Assembly: GCA_015680685.1 (NCBI GenBank)
Contig: MNCI01016010.1
Location: forward strand, 380,831 to 444,830
Direction: 5' to 3'
Origin: Gnetum montanum
Taxonomy: Eukaryota > Streptophyta > Gnetopsida > Gnetales > Gnetaceae
Length of the DNA: 64,000 bases
Shown here: positions 32,860-43,639 of the stretch, in pieces
Numbering within the stretch: the first letter of the stretch is position 1
Layout: the number at the start of each line of letters is the position of its first letter
Program-made: the position numbers and the translations under genes
Notes under the pieces: model-generated
Seen by the model: the letters and a program-made list of their open reading frames with translations, nothing else
Database searches by the model: none
Told to the model about the DNA's origin: nothing

Positions 32860-33290
32860 CAACACTTCCAATTCAAGCTGAGCTCCATACACTATCAATA
32901 GTTTGTAATCTTGACCTTGACCTAGGTTTAGCATAAAAAGAAAGATTGATGAATCTCAACTTGCTAGATGAGAATTGATTGCTAGCCTTGTCATCTAATG
33001 AGTTGTACAAGATATTCAACAAGCAATGACATAACCTTAGAACATAGAAAGTAAAATTTCAACCAAAAGATAGGATCCTATACTGGAATCCCACACATAT
33101 ACCACAAAGAACCAAGTTTCAAATTTTTTTGGAAGGGCCTTATATAATTCACAAAACCTTTTAATACGAGGCCATGTTAATATACAAACCTAAAACTCTT
33201 AACAAGAAAATGCTAGTCAACATGCAACAAATCAAACCATTTCATGAGCCTAAGAGAGCTAGTCATTAGAACACCTTATTTGATGGACAT
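32860..33290 (+). pseudogene. Integrase C-terminal end of element A
   Basis: Nucleotide alignment with 43170-43590 of element C is direct (HTLSIVCNLDLDLG versus the corresponding C block, then KERLMNLNLLDEN-like and QEDRILYWNPTHIP). This is the C-terminal tail of a gypsy integrase, including the block that carries KxxxKVYW-P. The catalytic core is in the gap. The frame is broken by several stops and ends near 33290, just before the purine tract. Confidence 0.6.
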
Positions 33291-33326
33291 GCATGCTCAA
33301 TTTTTTGGATCTCCTCCTTTTAACTC

Positions 33327-35076
33327 AGTCATGGGGGAGATGACCATGCATGCAAATTAATTAAAGTGGCTCCTTAGTGTTTTGCACTTTTTTGTTTTAC
33401 ACCATTTTTATCTTACATAATATTTAGTACATTTTTCTCTTTCTTAAATATTTTAAAACTTCTTCTATATTTTATTTTCTAATGCTTTTTCTAATGTTTT
33501 GTTTTGTTTTTCTTTACTGCCACCAAGACTAAATGCAACTACAATTGTCAACTAATGGTTGTTTTTGCTATAATGTTTTTGATTGCTAATGTCTAGATTC
33601 TATCTTTACATTTTGGTATTGATAACTAAGACATGATTTCTTTTTCATGATAATAGCCAGTGAGTCCATGGCATCCACCCATCCATAAACTCTATAGTGT
33701 TCCTTGTTTTGGAAATATGAGGTCCCTTTCTTAATGAAACTTATAACGAACTTGTGACCTTAGTGGTTTCCAAACTTGTTAAGGATTAAACAAATAGACA
33801 AGGATGTGACTTCAAGGGAATTTGATGCTCTTTGTACTTGCCTATCCACTTGGGTGCTTAAGTATTTTCATGGATTTCTCACCGTTCTACTATTGACCAA
33901 TAATAAGAAGCTAAAGTCTTTGCATGGTGTGGTTCTCATAAAAAATAAACAAAAATCTAAAATCTAAAAAAGCCAACAACAATAATGGGAATTCAAAGTA
34001 CACCCCTTAGAAAACATACTAGGCTCTAAGTACTGGCTATGGGACTAGAAGGACATGTTACTTATGCATGAAGGTCTCCTCTAACTAAGGCCCATCTCAC
34101 TTCCTGCTTCTCTTTTCCTCTCTTTTAGGAATGGTGATTGATCTGTGGGAGTATTCTTCTGCCTTGATGGGGTGGACTAGTCTTAGAGTCTTAATGCAAA
34201 GTCGTTGAAAGTGGTTGATGTTAATTTAGACTAAGGATGGATATTATCAAGTCATATTAACCACAAAATCCATAAGGAACTTCATGTGACCACAATACAG
34301 GACTCCATTCCACTCTCTACCTCATCCATCTCTGCTTTTCGTAACTCACCTCATTGCCATTTTTCATGTCTTATTCAATGTCTTAGTTTGATATGTCAAA
34401 ATTCTTAGGTAGATTCTTTCAAGATTTAGTCCTTAATGTACCATAAGCATTAATCAATTGTAGGATTCATAGAATCCTTGGTTTGGGGATATGCAAGGGA
34501 ATTAAGGGCATGAGTCTACTATGGGGAGGATCCACTTACATTTCCATTGGTTATGCTAGTTAAGTCCTTTATTCTTAAACATTCTTGCTTTCAAAATCTT
34601 CTGCATTCTGCATCGATTACATCTAGTTGTATACTCCTTCATGGGATTTCTCCATCATTCTCCTAATAAATTCTCCTTTTTATGAACCTTTAAGCCTTGT
34701 TCATGCCTTTCACCATGATCTAGGCTTCTTATACTTCCTATGGACTCCAATTTCATGTTAAAACTCTTCATTTTCCCCTTAATTTTCAACATTGAAAATT
34801 GTGTCTAACCACTACATCGACATAATCCCATTGATGCAATCAACTACATCGACGTGATCTTGTCGATGAGATCCCATTGATGTAGCACAAAAATTATATA
34901 TATCACACGTAAAAATTTGAAAAGTTTTTCCATTTTCATCAAATGTACGAGGAGTTTTTGCAATTTTTCAAAGCCCAAAAGCTTCCAAAGTTCATAACTT
35001 TAACCTGTTTGTCCAATTACTCTCACTCTTTAGTTGCACACAAAAATACTAATCCTTGATCATGTTGTGATTACAG
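33327..35076 (+). other. Spacer of element A
   Basis: Starts at AGTCATGGGGGAGATG. Conserved blocks in the family order: CAGTGAGTCCATGGCATCC (33659), GATGTGACTTCAAGGGAATT (33804), CTCTAACTAAGGCCCATCTC (34082), GGGGAGGATCCACTTAC (34523), GCCCAAAAGCTTCCAAAG (34975). Ends GTTGTGATTACAG before the ORF2 ATG. No credible reading frame. Confidence 0.7.
34810..34905 (+). promoter_or_regulatory. U3-like repeats and TATA-like box in spacer of element A
   Basis: Repeated ACATCGAC / CATTGATG / GATGTAG motifs on both strands, then AATTATATATATCAC at 34892. The motifs echo the 3' LTR of A (TTGATGGGATCC and TTGATGTAGTG near 58410-58440, TATA-like CTATATAAAT at 58452). Promoter function is inferred. Confidence 0.4.
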
Positions 35077-35534
35077 ATGGCACCATGACCAAAACACACA
35101 TAGGAAGGAGGGTCATCTCAACTAATGAACAAGCAACCTAGAAATGGAAGGGGCCAACAAGAACAACCTAAGGAATACTTAGCAAAAACTTATGCAACGA
35201 GACCTCTTTAGGAGCAACTTGAAGTGGAATTTATCTAATAGATTTCCTAAGCTGATACATTGCAATCCCATAGGGATGAGGCACCAAGGCTAAGGCCAAG
35301 ACTTGAGGTCATGTTGATGGATGTCTACCTTAGACAAATTCAACCTAGGAATATCCAACATTTAGTTCTCCAAGAATTGAACTTTGGTTTCTTCTTAGAC
35401 TTTGCCTCCAAAGATGTTTGAACGTAGCTAAAATGCTCTTCCATATGTCCCATCATCACTTTCAGTAGTGAGTGGTACATGGGAGAGACTTATTTCTTTT
35501 GGAATAATAGGCAACCAGACACCATTATGAAGAT
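35077..35534 (+). pseudogene. ORF2 of element A, left half
   Basis: ATG directly after GTGATTACAG, opening MAP as in elements 1 and C. The conserved N-terminal block is seen at 35330-35534: LRQIQPRNIQHLVLQELNFGFFLDFASKDV, then SSEWYMGETYFFWNNRQPDTIMKI. Translation breaks off at AAGAT because element B is inserted. The continuation KIKDISVSYTVQAVFETLSLPE lies at 55735. In-frame stops occur before and after the block, so the copy was decaying besides being interrupted. Confidence 0.65.
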
Positions 35535-36436
35535 TGATGAAGCATCAAAGTGTCATGTTGACAAGCCCCTATTAACATGGCCTCATCGATGGATCCACAT
35601 TGACATAACCCCATCATCTAGGCCACATCAACGTAGCATTTTTTGCATTTATGAGGCCCTATCAACATAGTATTTGTTCTTTTCTTATAAATACATGTGC
35701 TCCCACTGTCCATTAACATTCTTTGGTATATACAGTAGCTAAACTCTTGTAGTTTTATTCTATAGTCTTAGAGAACAGTCAATGAGTGCCCGTAGTGTGG
35801 ATTTGAGTCAATTGTGTAGCATCTTATTTGAGTAGTCGTGTACTGGACACATTCCATGAACAAAAATAAGATCGAGATTGATTCTTATTCATTGCATCAC
35901 TTTGACTTACATTAAATTTACTTTCCATGCAATTTACATTTTATGTACTTAGTTAATATTTACATTTTCATGCATATTAATGAATTGGTGGAATGAGAAT
36001 GACCAATTTTGAGCATAAACTTGTATATGCTTGGTAATCTTAGCAGTGTTATTGATTGGTTCACCTAGTAGCATAGCTCTTGGAAAGTCCAGTAGTGGAT
36101 ACATGGGTTTAAGATGTATATAGTAAGTTGGGAACATACACTCATCACCCATAGGCTAGTTTATACTTTAACTTCCATTGTTAATTAGTTTAAATAATTG
36201 ATTTCTTTATTATCATTATAAGTAGCATATGGCCGAAACAATATCAAGAATCATGTCTCACTATAGACTAAGTCATATGTGACAAAGCTAGCACTAGTCC
36301 AAGTGGGAAGACAACAAACTACAATCAAGGCAACAATCTAGATGCATAACTAGTCCAATCCATGGAATTTAACTAATCATGCATGAACACTTATGATTCA
36401 TAGGGTTGGGCTTAGGGGGTACCTTGATGCTTATCA
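35535..36436 (+). repeat. 5' LTR of element B
   Basis: TGATGAAGCATC...GCTTATCA. TTATAAATACATG near 35685 is the TATA region and AATAAGATCGAGATT near 35865 the polyadenylation region. U3 repeats include TTGACA-AGCC, TTAACATGGCC and CATCGATGG variants. Confidence 0.9.
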
Positions 36437-36440
36437 TTGG

Positions 36441-37365
36441 TGATGAGTTGTGTTCTATCAGTTGTGTTGATGAGACCTCATCATCTAGGCCTCATCAATG
36501 AGGCCTAGTTGACACATCATATCATGTGTCGATGTGGCCCCGTCGATGTAGTGTCATGTGTTAACTATAAATACATGCATCTAGCTACATTTATGGCATA
36601 AGTAGATTGTATTTGCAGTGGAGATCTTACATTTTTTCCATTTGAAAGTTATAATTTTTCCTTCGAGTGCCTGTAACAAGAGTCATTGAGTGTATGAATC
36701 TTTATTTGAGCATTATTGTACCTAAGCATGACAGTGTGCACGGTAATAAAGATGAGCATTCTGATAAGCCTTGTAGCACTTTGGATAGATTAGCTACTTT
36801 ATTTATGCATTTGCTATTTTTAATTATTTATTAAATGTTTTTAATTAGTTATTAAATATTTCCTAGTTATTACATTAATGAAAAAATTAAGTGAGATAGA
36901 TTACACACATAAGTACAATCACTTCGAGTGTAACAAATATTCGCTTGATAATCCCATCAATGTTATTACTTGGTACACCCAATAGCGTAGCGCTTGGTCA
37001 CCCATTAGTGGATATGTGGGTTTAAGACATGTACAGAAAGTAGGAATGGATAATTATGTTAGGATTAGTTAAATTATTAGTTAATTACTTAATTTATATT
37101 AGTTAATCAAATCCCTTCTATCTACATTTTAAGCATCCAACTATAAAACATAAAAATGATAAAAATCAAATGCCTCAGTTACACTTAATCATACCAATGA
37201 AAGTCACAAGTGTAATTGGGAAGACAATGATTGACCTTAAGGCTATATTCACTTCCTAAATGGTTAGTGCACTAGAAATGACAAAGTCCACAAAATTCGA
37301 CCAGATCATGCGTGAATGCTTTGGGATTTGTATGGTTAGGTGTAGGGGTACCTCACTGCTCATCA
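36441..37365 (+). repeat. 5' LTR of element C
   Basis: TGATGAGTTG...GCTCATCA. U3 carries palindromic CTAGGCCTC / GAGGCCTAG and GTCGATG motifs, a TATA box CTATAAATA at 36565 and AATAAAGATGAGC near 36751. The 14-mer GAGGCCTAGTTGAC (36500-36513) recurs in this element's own spacer at 45261. Confidence 0.9.
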
Positions 37366-37366
37366 T

Positions 37367-37384
37367 TGGTGTTGTTGCTGGAGA
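37367..37384 (+). other. Primer-binding site of element C
   Basis: TGGTGTTGTTGCTGGAGA, a deaminated version of the tRNA-Asp complement, directly after the 5' LTR. Confidence 0.75.
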
Positions 37385-37545
37385 CTTTGTTTATGGAACA
37401 TGTGCTATTTAGGTCTAAGTGAATACCATTATATCATTGTACAAACCTAAAGGTCAATATCATTCCCACTATACATAGAATTATAAAAGCACACTTAACA
37501 ATTTCATTTTTTTTTTTTGCAAAATTTTTTCTTCTTCTCACAAGC

Positions 37546-39830
37546 ATGAAGATAACAAACCACTGGTCCCACAAGAATGCAAGGTGGTATACACTAATCC
37601 AGATGAGTTTGTGCAAAATTTCATCTTCATCCTACATTAGGATAAACAGATGCAATGGCATGATATAAAGGGCAACATTGTCTTGCCCCTCGATAAATTT
37701 GTGCCTAGGATGCTATTCAAGATCCTTAAGAATTTAGGCATAGCAAATCTTCATGAAGAATATGTTGTGAATGGATATGACACTCAAAACTATTGTCTCA
37801 CAAAAACACAACGTAAACAAGATCAACTTCGAGAGAAACTCCATGAAGCTACAAAGGGGAAACATTACACTAATTCCTTGTTCCTACTAGATTAAGAGGA
37901 AAATGAGGATCCTCCCTTGGAAGGTTCTCAACATGTAGATTCTCCACCTTCTGCTACTAATGGCAATGGTGTGAACCTAACCTTGAGATCAACTATTCAT
38001 AAACTAGATTCAAGAAAGAGGGATAGCCAAGGCAGGGACAAGCGCAAGCATCACAATATCAAGGGATCTAAGGATGGTGATCATAATAAGTGTAAGAGTG
38101 GTGGTGGTGGTATTCCACCTTCCTCTTCATCTCTTCATTCAATTCTAAAAATTCCTCTTCATCTATGGTTCTCATGAAAGCCACTGTCGAAACAACCCTA
38201 ATGAAGGTGATCAACAAAATAACAATGACCATGAGAGTCATCAAAATCGAATGAGTGGCCAAAACCATCATTAATGTCACCAACATAGTGATGATGATGA
38301 AATTTTATTGGTAACTCAAAGTATGCTCAAAAACGCAGAGGTAGTTAAAATCTTGACCAAGCATATGAAGGATAGTCAAATTAAGTGCCTAGACATGAAC
38401 AATATCCCAAGATTTCAAGGGGGGGTACAATTCTGATCTACAGAAACATCCACAAGCTTTTCAAGATGCTTGTGCCTTATAGAACATAGAGAATGAGTGG
38501 TAGAAACTCAAAATTTTTCCAAGGATACTCATTAAGAAAGCTGAAAGTTGGTACTAGTCCTTGGAACTGGAATCTATCTAAAGATGGAGTACCATGTTAG
38601 AGCTATTTAATGACAATTACCAGATGTACTCCAAAGTATCTAATCTAAGAAGGCATATCCAAGGCTAAAAACATGGAGTACATGAACCCTTGGATGCCAC
38701 CATGGGTTGATACTATTCACTCCTACACCAATGCCCTAGCCATGATTACTCTCAAAGGAAACAACTTTGCCACACCATAAATGGACTCAAAGAAAAAATA
38801 AGAAGAACCCTTGGGGTGCATGCCCAAGGAAGGTTGTCTAAACTGAGAGCTCATTAGATCCAAATATTAAAATTAGGTAGCAAAAGAAGAAGGTGAGCTA
38901 CGAAAGAGGGAAAGTACTAAAGAGTATAATAGGGATCCATCCATCAGAAAACAAGAGGTTTGATTTTGTGATCAGGAGGAGTTAACACTTGATGAAGTGG
39001 TGAATAGAAAGACCTTGCCCATCCAAAAAAAATTTCTAATATTTTAGCCAAGGTTGACAAGTTATGGGGCTCTTTGAATGAAACTTTTCAAACTAGTTTG
39101 AAGATTGCTAAAGAATTCAAAGAACAAAATAGTGATCATAATAGCAGGAGATGAAAAGAAGCTAAACATGTTTACTAAAGAGGTAAGGACAAACTTGCTA
39201 TAGTAGAGGAAGTTATGGAGTCTAACTCTGATGATGAAATTGAATATGACATATGCCAATACGAACATCCAAAAGGATGTTGCCTTGTGGTGTCACACTT
39301 ACAAAAGTCTAGAGTGTACACATCGAATCCTCACCTAGCACATAGGAAATCTCTAAGGCAATTGCCTTACCCTCAAGGTAATCCAAGGCAGTTCTACCAA
39401 TGGCAACAAGCTTAATACCCAAGTGGAACTCCTCTAAAACCTTATGAATAGTACCAATAGTGGTACCGACCACAATCATGGAAAATTCCACCACCTAGGT
39501 AATAGTACCATTATAGGTAGCTAGATCCATATGGGTACTATGTTTAGCAACCCATCTCACCTAGAAGCTCTACAAGTCATACACCGTTCTAGTAACACTA
39601 TTACCCTCCAACGTATCACTGAACACATTCATCATCTACTCAAGGGAAAACCCCATATCCATAGCTTTATCATCCTCCACATCCCTTTACACCTACACCT
39701 CCACTTTCAACCCAATTACCTCCTACTCCATCTATGCAAGGTGAGATTCCTCTACAGCCATAACAATGAAATGCTACAAGGGCTATACAATCACAACCAA
39801 TTTTCCAACCAAGTGGTCTAGATAATCAAT
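37546..39830 (+). pseudogene. gag pseudogene of element C
   Basis: The N-terminal block KVVYTNPDEF to LPLDKFVPRMLFKILKNLGI (37585-37740) matches element 2. A basic, Ser-rich stretch follows (RKRDSQGRDKRKHH, then GGGGIPPSSSS, 38010-38130). The capsid core at 38390-38880 begins LDMNNIPRFQGG; a run of six G near 38417 shifts the frame. It continues W-TAG-KLKIFPRIL, MLELFNDNYQMYSKV and RRTLGVHAQGRLSKL. A knuckle-like region ICQYEHPKGCC (39250) has lost its first Cys, as in element 2. The Pro-rich tail to 39830 parallels that of element 2. The start codon is uncertain. Confidence 0.7.
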
Positions 39831-40059
39831 CAAGGAAATGACCTTTCTTTTGGCCCAGCAATCCTCTCTAGCTCTCATAACCTACTTTGGCTGATCATCC
39901 TACATCTCCATCATCCACATCCTCTACATCAAATATGTTCAAGTGCTCTTTAAACCAAGTGCCACCTAGGATCTGCACTGTAATGTTAACTCATGTTGTT
40001 TCAAACTAGATCAAGACTGGTAATCTTCCTACAAAAAGATCTAACCAAGTAAGTCCACT

Positions 40060-40690
40060 CATTTATCTATAGATTGTTGGACAAGAGGCATGCAAATCTC
40101 TTCTTGATTCTAGTTCCAAAGTTAACCTAATCTCCCATGATATGTATAAGGCTTGGAACCTACCACCTCTCAAAAATAGCAACATCCATCTAGAATTAGC
40201 ATATTAGTCAATTACTATTCCTTTGGAATCAACAGAGGACATTGTGACCATCGTTTCTGTGTGGTTCTATCCTACTAATTTTCTAGTAATCAAGGTGGAC
40301 AACTGCAAAAGTGACTTCCACATCATCATGAAAAGGGCTTGGTTAAGTAGGGTCAACACGTGCATGGGCATAAGGGAACTATCTCTCGAAATATCTAAGA
40401 AAAATGAGCTAGGAAATATTGAGAAGAAGCATATTCCGTGCATCACATATACTGATAATGGGTGAAATTTTGTGCAAAATATTTTATCCATCGAGAGTAC
40501 ATACATTAAAACATGCAATCAATGTGCACAAGAGATCAACATTCAAAAGTGTTTATACGTAACAACCACAAAACAAGAAGGTGCCCAGTGGCTAATAGCT
40601 GATTTTGATAGGAGCAAAATATGTAGGGAACCAATTGAGAGTTTAACATGTCCATATGTTGAAGGCATGGAAAAAATTAAATAAGTTCAT
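40060..40690 (+). pseudogene. Protease region of element C
   Basis: SLLDSSSKVNLISHDMYKAWNLPPLK (from 40096) corresponds to the retropepsin active loop; the expected DSG reads DSS, so the Gly is lost. EDIVTIVSVWFYPTNFLVIKV and FHIIMKRAWLSRVNTCMGIRELSLEI (40235-40390) match the second half, where active enzymes have IILGRPFL. Equivalent blocks in element 2 (17009-17320) show the same domain. The open stretch 40472-40684 after it is the linker to RT. Confidence 0.7.
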
Positions 40691-40699
40691 TTACAACTC

Positions 40700-41930
40700 T
40701 CTAATGAAGATGATGATACCTATTGTGGTGAGTTGAAAATACTTGATCTCTTCAAGCAAGAGCCTTTAGAGTTAAAAACTTTACCAGCTAGAATGAAGTA
40801 TGCATTTTTAAAGAATGGTAAAGTAATCATCATTAATGCCAAACTTTCTCTTGAACAAAAATAAAAGTTGTTGAAAGTAGTGAATAAATGTTCAATAGCC
40901 TTTGCCTAGTCATATCCAAAGCTAACAGGAATCAATCCAAGGATATGCTATCATCATATCTACACCAACCTAGCCATGAAGCCTAGAAGGTAGACATAGA
41001 GGTGGCTAAACCCCAAATTGAATAAAATCATCAACAAGAAGATAGAGCAACTTCTCAAGGTAGGGTTCATCTATTCAATCATGGATAGTGAGTGGGTTAG
41101 CCCACTTATAATAGTACCAAAGAAGGATGGAAAATGGTAGGTATGCACCAACTTTAGGTTATTAAATATGGCAATGTTTAAGGATTAATTTCCTTTTTCA
41201 TTTGTGGATCAAGTATTAGACACCATATCCAAGCATTGTTATTATAGATTTTTGGATGGTTATAGTGGCTATAACCAAATCCAAATTGCACCTAAATATT
41301 AGGCCAAGATAATATTCATGGATCCTTAGGGGACTTTTACATATTGTAAGATGCCATTTAGCCTATGTAATTCCCATGCAATAATTTAATGCTTGGTCCT
41401 TAGTATCTTTCAACAACAAATCGGTAGTGGTTTTGAAGTCTTCTTGGATGAATTTTCCACCTATGGAGCTATCTTTGAGCAAGCCTTAGATCAACTTAAG
41501 TAAGTATTAAAGAGATGTGCACAAATAAATCTACAGCTCAATTGGCAAAAGAGCCATCTCATGGTCCAAGAAGGCATTGTGCTAGGCATTGAATTTCATA
41601 GAAAGGGATTAAGGTAGACCTAGAAAGATAAAGATCATCCAATGAATAATATGTCAACCAGAGACCATTAAAGATGTCCAGTCATTCCTTGGACACACTA
41701 GCTACTATTGGCAATTTATTGAGAATTTCTTTAAGATTGCAAAGTTGTTGGTAGAACTTACAAAGAAAGATGCATCTTTCATTTGGACCAAAGAATGTGA
41801 ACATATATTCCAACAATTAAAGGAGAAACTCATAGAAACACCAATCCTGAGCACTAGATTGGTCCAAACTATTCCATATCATGATAGACACATCTAACTA
41901 TGCTTTGGGAGCAATGCTCATGCATATGGA
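40700..41930 (+). pseudogene. Reverse transcriptase region of element C
   Basis: RT blocks in order: INPRICYHHIYTNLAMKP (40930), NKKIEQLLKVGFIYSIMDSEWVSPLIIVPKKDGKW (41030-41135), CTNFRLLN (41145), YYRFLDGYSGYNQIQIAP (41240), TFTYCKMPFSLCNS (41335), then EVFLDEFSTYG at 41435-41467. The catalytic YMDD/FMDD pair reads LDE, a conservative change likely to impair polymerisation. LNWQKSHLMVQEGIVLGIEF (41535) closes the palm. Stops (for example W then TAG at 41138) interrupt it. The FxDDFSVYG style is that of Athila-lineage enzymes. Confidence 0.8.
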
Positions 41931-41959
41931 TGATAAGAAGCATCCATGTTATATCCACC

Positions 41960-42420
41960 ATGAAAGTCAAAGCATTGTGGGAGCATAGTTAAATTACACC
42001 ACCACATAGAAAGAATTAATGATAGTGGTGTATGCACTAGAAAAGTTTAGACATTATGTGCTAGGCTACAAAGTATTTGTGCATACAAACCATAGCACAA
42101 TTTGCTTCCTCATGAATAAGTTGATAATGAGCCCCTCTATCATACAGTGGCTTGTGATCTTGCAAGAATTTAGTCTTACTATGGTAGAGAAAATAGGAAT
42201 TGAGAATGTGGTTGTTAACCACCTCTCTCAGTTAAGATGGAATGACAAAGAGGAGGAGATCATGCTCTCTAATCAATTTCTAGATGAACTCCTCTTTATA
42301 AAAGTAATAAATGAACAAAAGCCTACAAAAGCAACATGGTATAATGGCATCCTCACATATCTTCTCTCTCAACAGATGCCACAAGACTCAGATTTTAGGA
42401 AGAAGCAATAATTTTTTCAT
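41960..42420 (+). pseudogene. RNase H region of element C
   Basis: A 130-codon open frame (42019-42411) reads MIVVYALEKFRHYVLGYKVFVHTNHSTICFLMNKL, IIQWLVILQEFSLTMVEKIGIENVVVNHLSQL. This is the gypsy RNase H: the usual TDH near the middle is TNH, and the final DHLSR block is NHLSQ, so two acidic positions are replaced by Asn (G-to-A at the codon). The preceding stretch (41870-42010, with IDTSNYALGAMLM) is the start of the domain. The enzyme would degrade the RNA template during cDNA synthesis. Confidence 0.75.
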
Positions 42421-43500
42421 TGGGCCAAATACTTCATGGAAATCAATGGACACCTTTATAAGGTATGTGCCGATGGCTTAATTCTTGGTATGTCCCTCAT
42501 GAAGAACAACTATGCATTCTCCAGGATGCCCATGAAGGACCTTGCGAAGGCCACTATGTAGGGAGACACACAACCATAAAAATCTTGATGGCAGGATACT
42601 ATTAGCCTACAATCTTTAGGAATTTCCACTAGTTTGTTAAGTCTTGTGAACATTGTCAACGTGATGGGGGGATGACTACTCACATCGAAGGTCCTCAATA
42701 ATGGATTTAACCACTAGAACCTTTCGACATATGGGGCATTGATGTTATGGGTTCCATCACACCCATGTTTACTGTAAAGGCGTATATTATAATAGCAGTT
42801 GACCACTACACAAAATGGGGAAAAGCATTAGCCATTACTGATTGTACATCATCCATCATTTCCAAATTTATACAACAAAAAATTATGAATAGGTTTGGGG
42901 TGCCATGTTCACTAATTTTTGATAACGGAACTCATTTCATAGGTGCCACATTTAGAAAATTAATGCAACACTTGGGGGTAGAACATAAATTAACAACATC
43001 TTATCACCCCCAAGCCAACAGTTAAGCAGAGGTAATCAACTAGGAGATTAAAAAAATACTAACGTAGAACATTAGCAAATATAGGAAGGACTAGAGTACA
43101 AAACTTAATAATGCTCTCTGGGCTTGTCGTTCAACTTGTAAATTTCTATGAGTTAGTGTACAGGAAACTTCCAATGCTCCTAATTCAATTCAAGCTCCAT
43201 ACACTCTTAGTGGCCTATGATGTAAACCTTGACCTAAGTGTAGCACAAAAGGAAAGATTGATCAATCTAAAAATGCTAGATGAAAATCACTTCATGGCCC
43301 TATCCTTGAATGAGGTGAACAAGGCATTTAGCAAGCAACATCATGACCTTAGAATCAAGAAAGTAAAACTTCAACCAGAAGATAAGGTTGTTTATTGGAA
43401 CCCCACACATGTACCCCAAAAGATGAAATTTCAAACATTGTGGGAGGAACCTTATATAATTGATCAAACCTTTTCCTCTAGGACCATGTTGATCTAAAAA
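42421..43500 (+). pseudogene. Integrase region of element C
   Basis: The zinc-finger half is seen as LHDAHEGPCEGHYVGRHTTIKIL and SCEHCQRDGG (HHCC residues present, 42515-42670). The catalytic core is open at 42747-43025: WGIDVMG (Asp codon 42741), a DHYTKWGKALAITDC block, SLIFDNGTHFIG (Asp codon 42921), and YHPQANS-TAA-AEV with Glu at 43029, giving exact D-x35-E spacing. A TAA two codons before the Glu replaces the usual Gln. The C-terminal half (43111-43497) has MLDENHFMALSL and KLQPEDKVVYWNPTHVPQKMKFQTLWEEPYII. It is nearly intact but interrupted. Confidence 0.8.
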
Positions 43501-43639
43501 CCTAATAGCTAAAGAAAAAAAATAGTTGGTCAACATCCAACAAATCAAACCTTTCTTAGAACCAAGATAGGCTAGTGTAAATACCACCTTAACAGATGGA
43601 CAACCACATTCCATTTTTTGAATCTCCTCCTTCCAACTC

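Noticed and set aside
32389-32934. Long open frames across 32389-32934
   Set aside because: They are open only because they cross the N gap.
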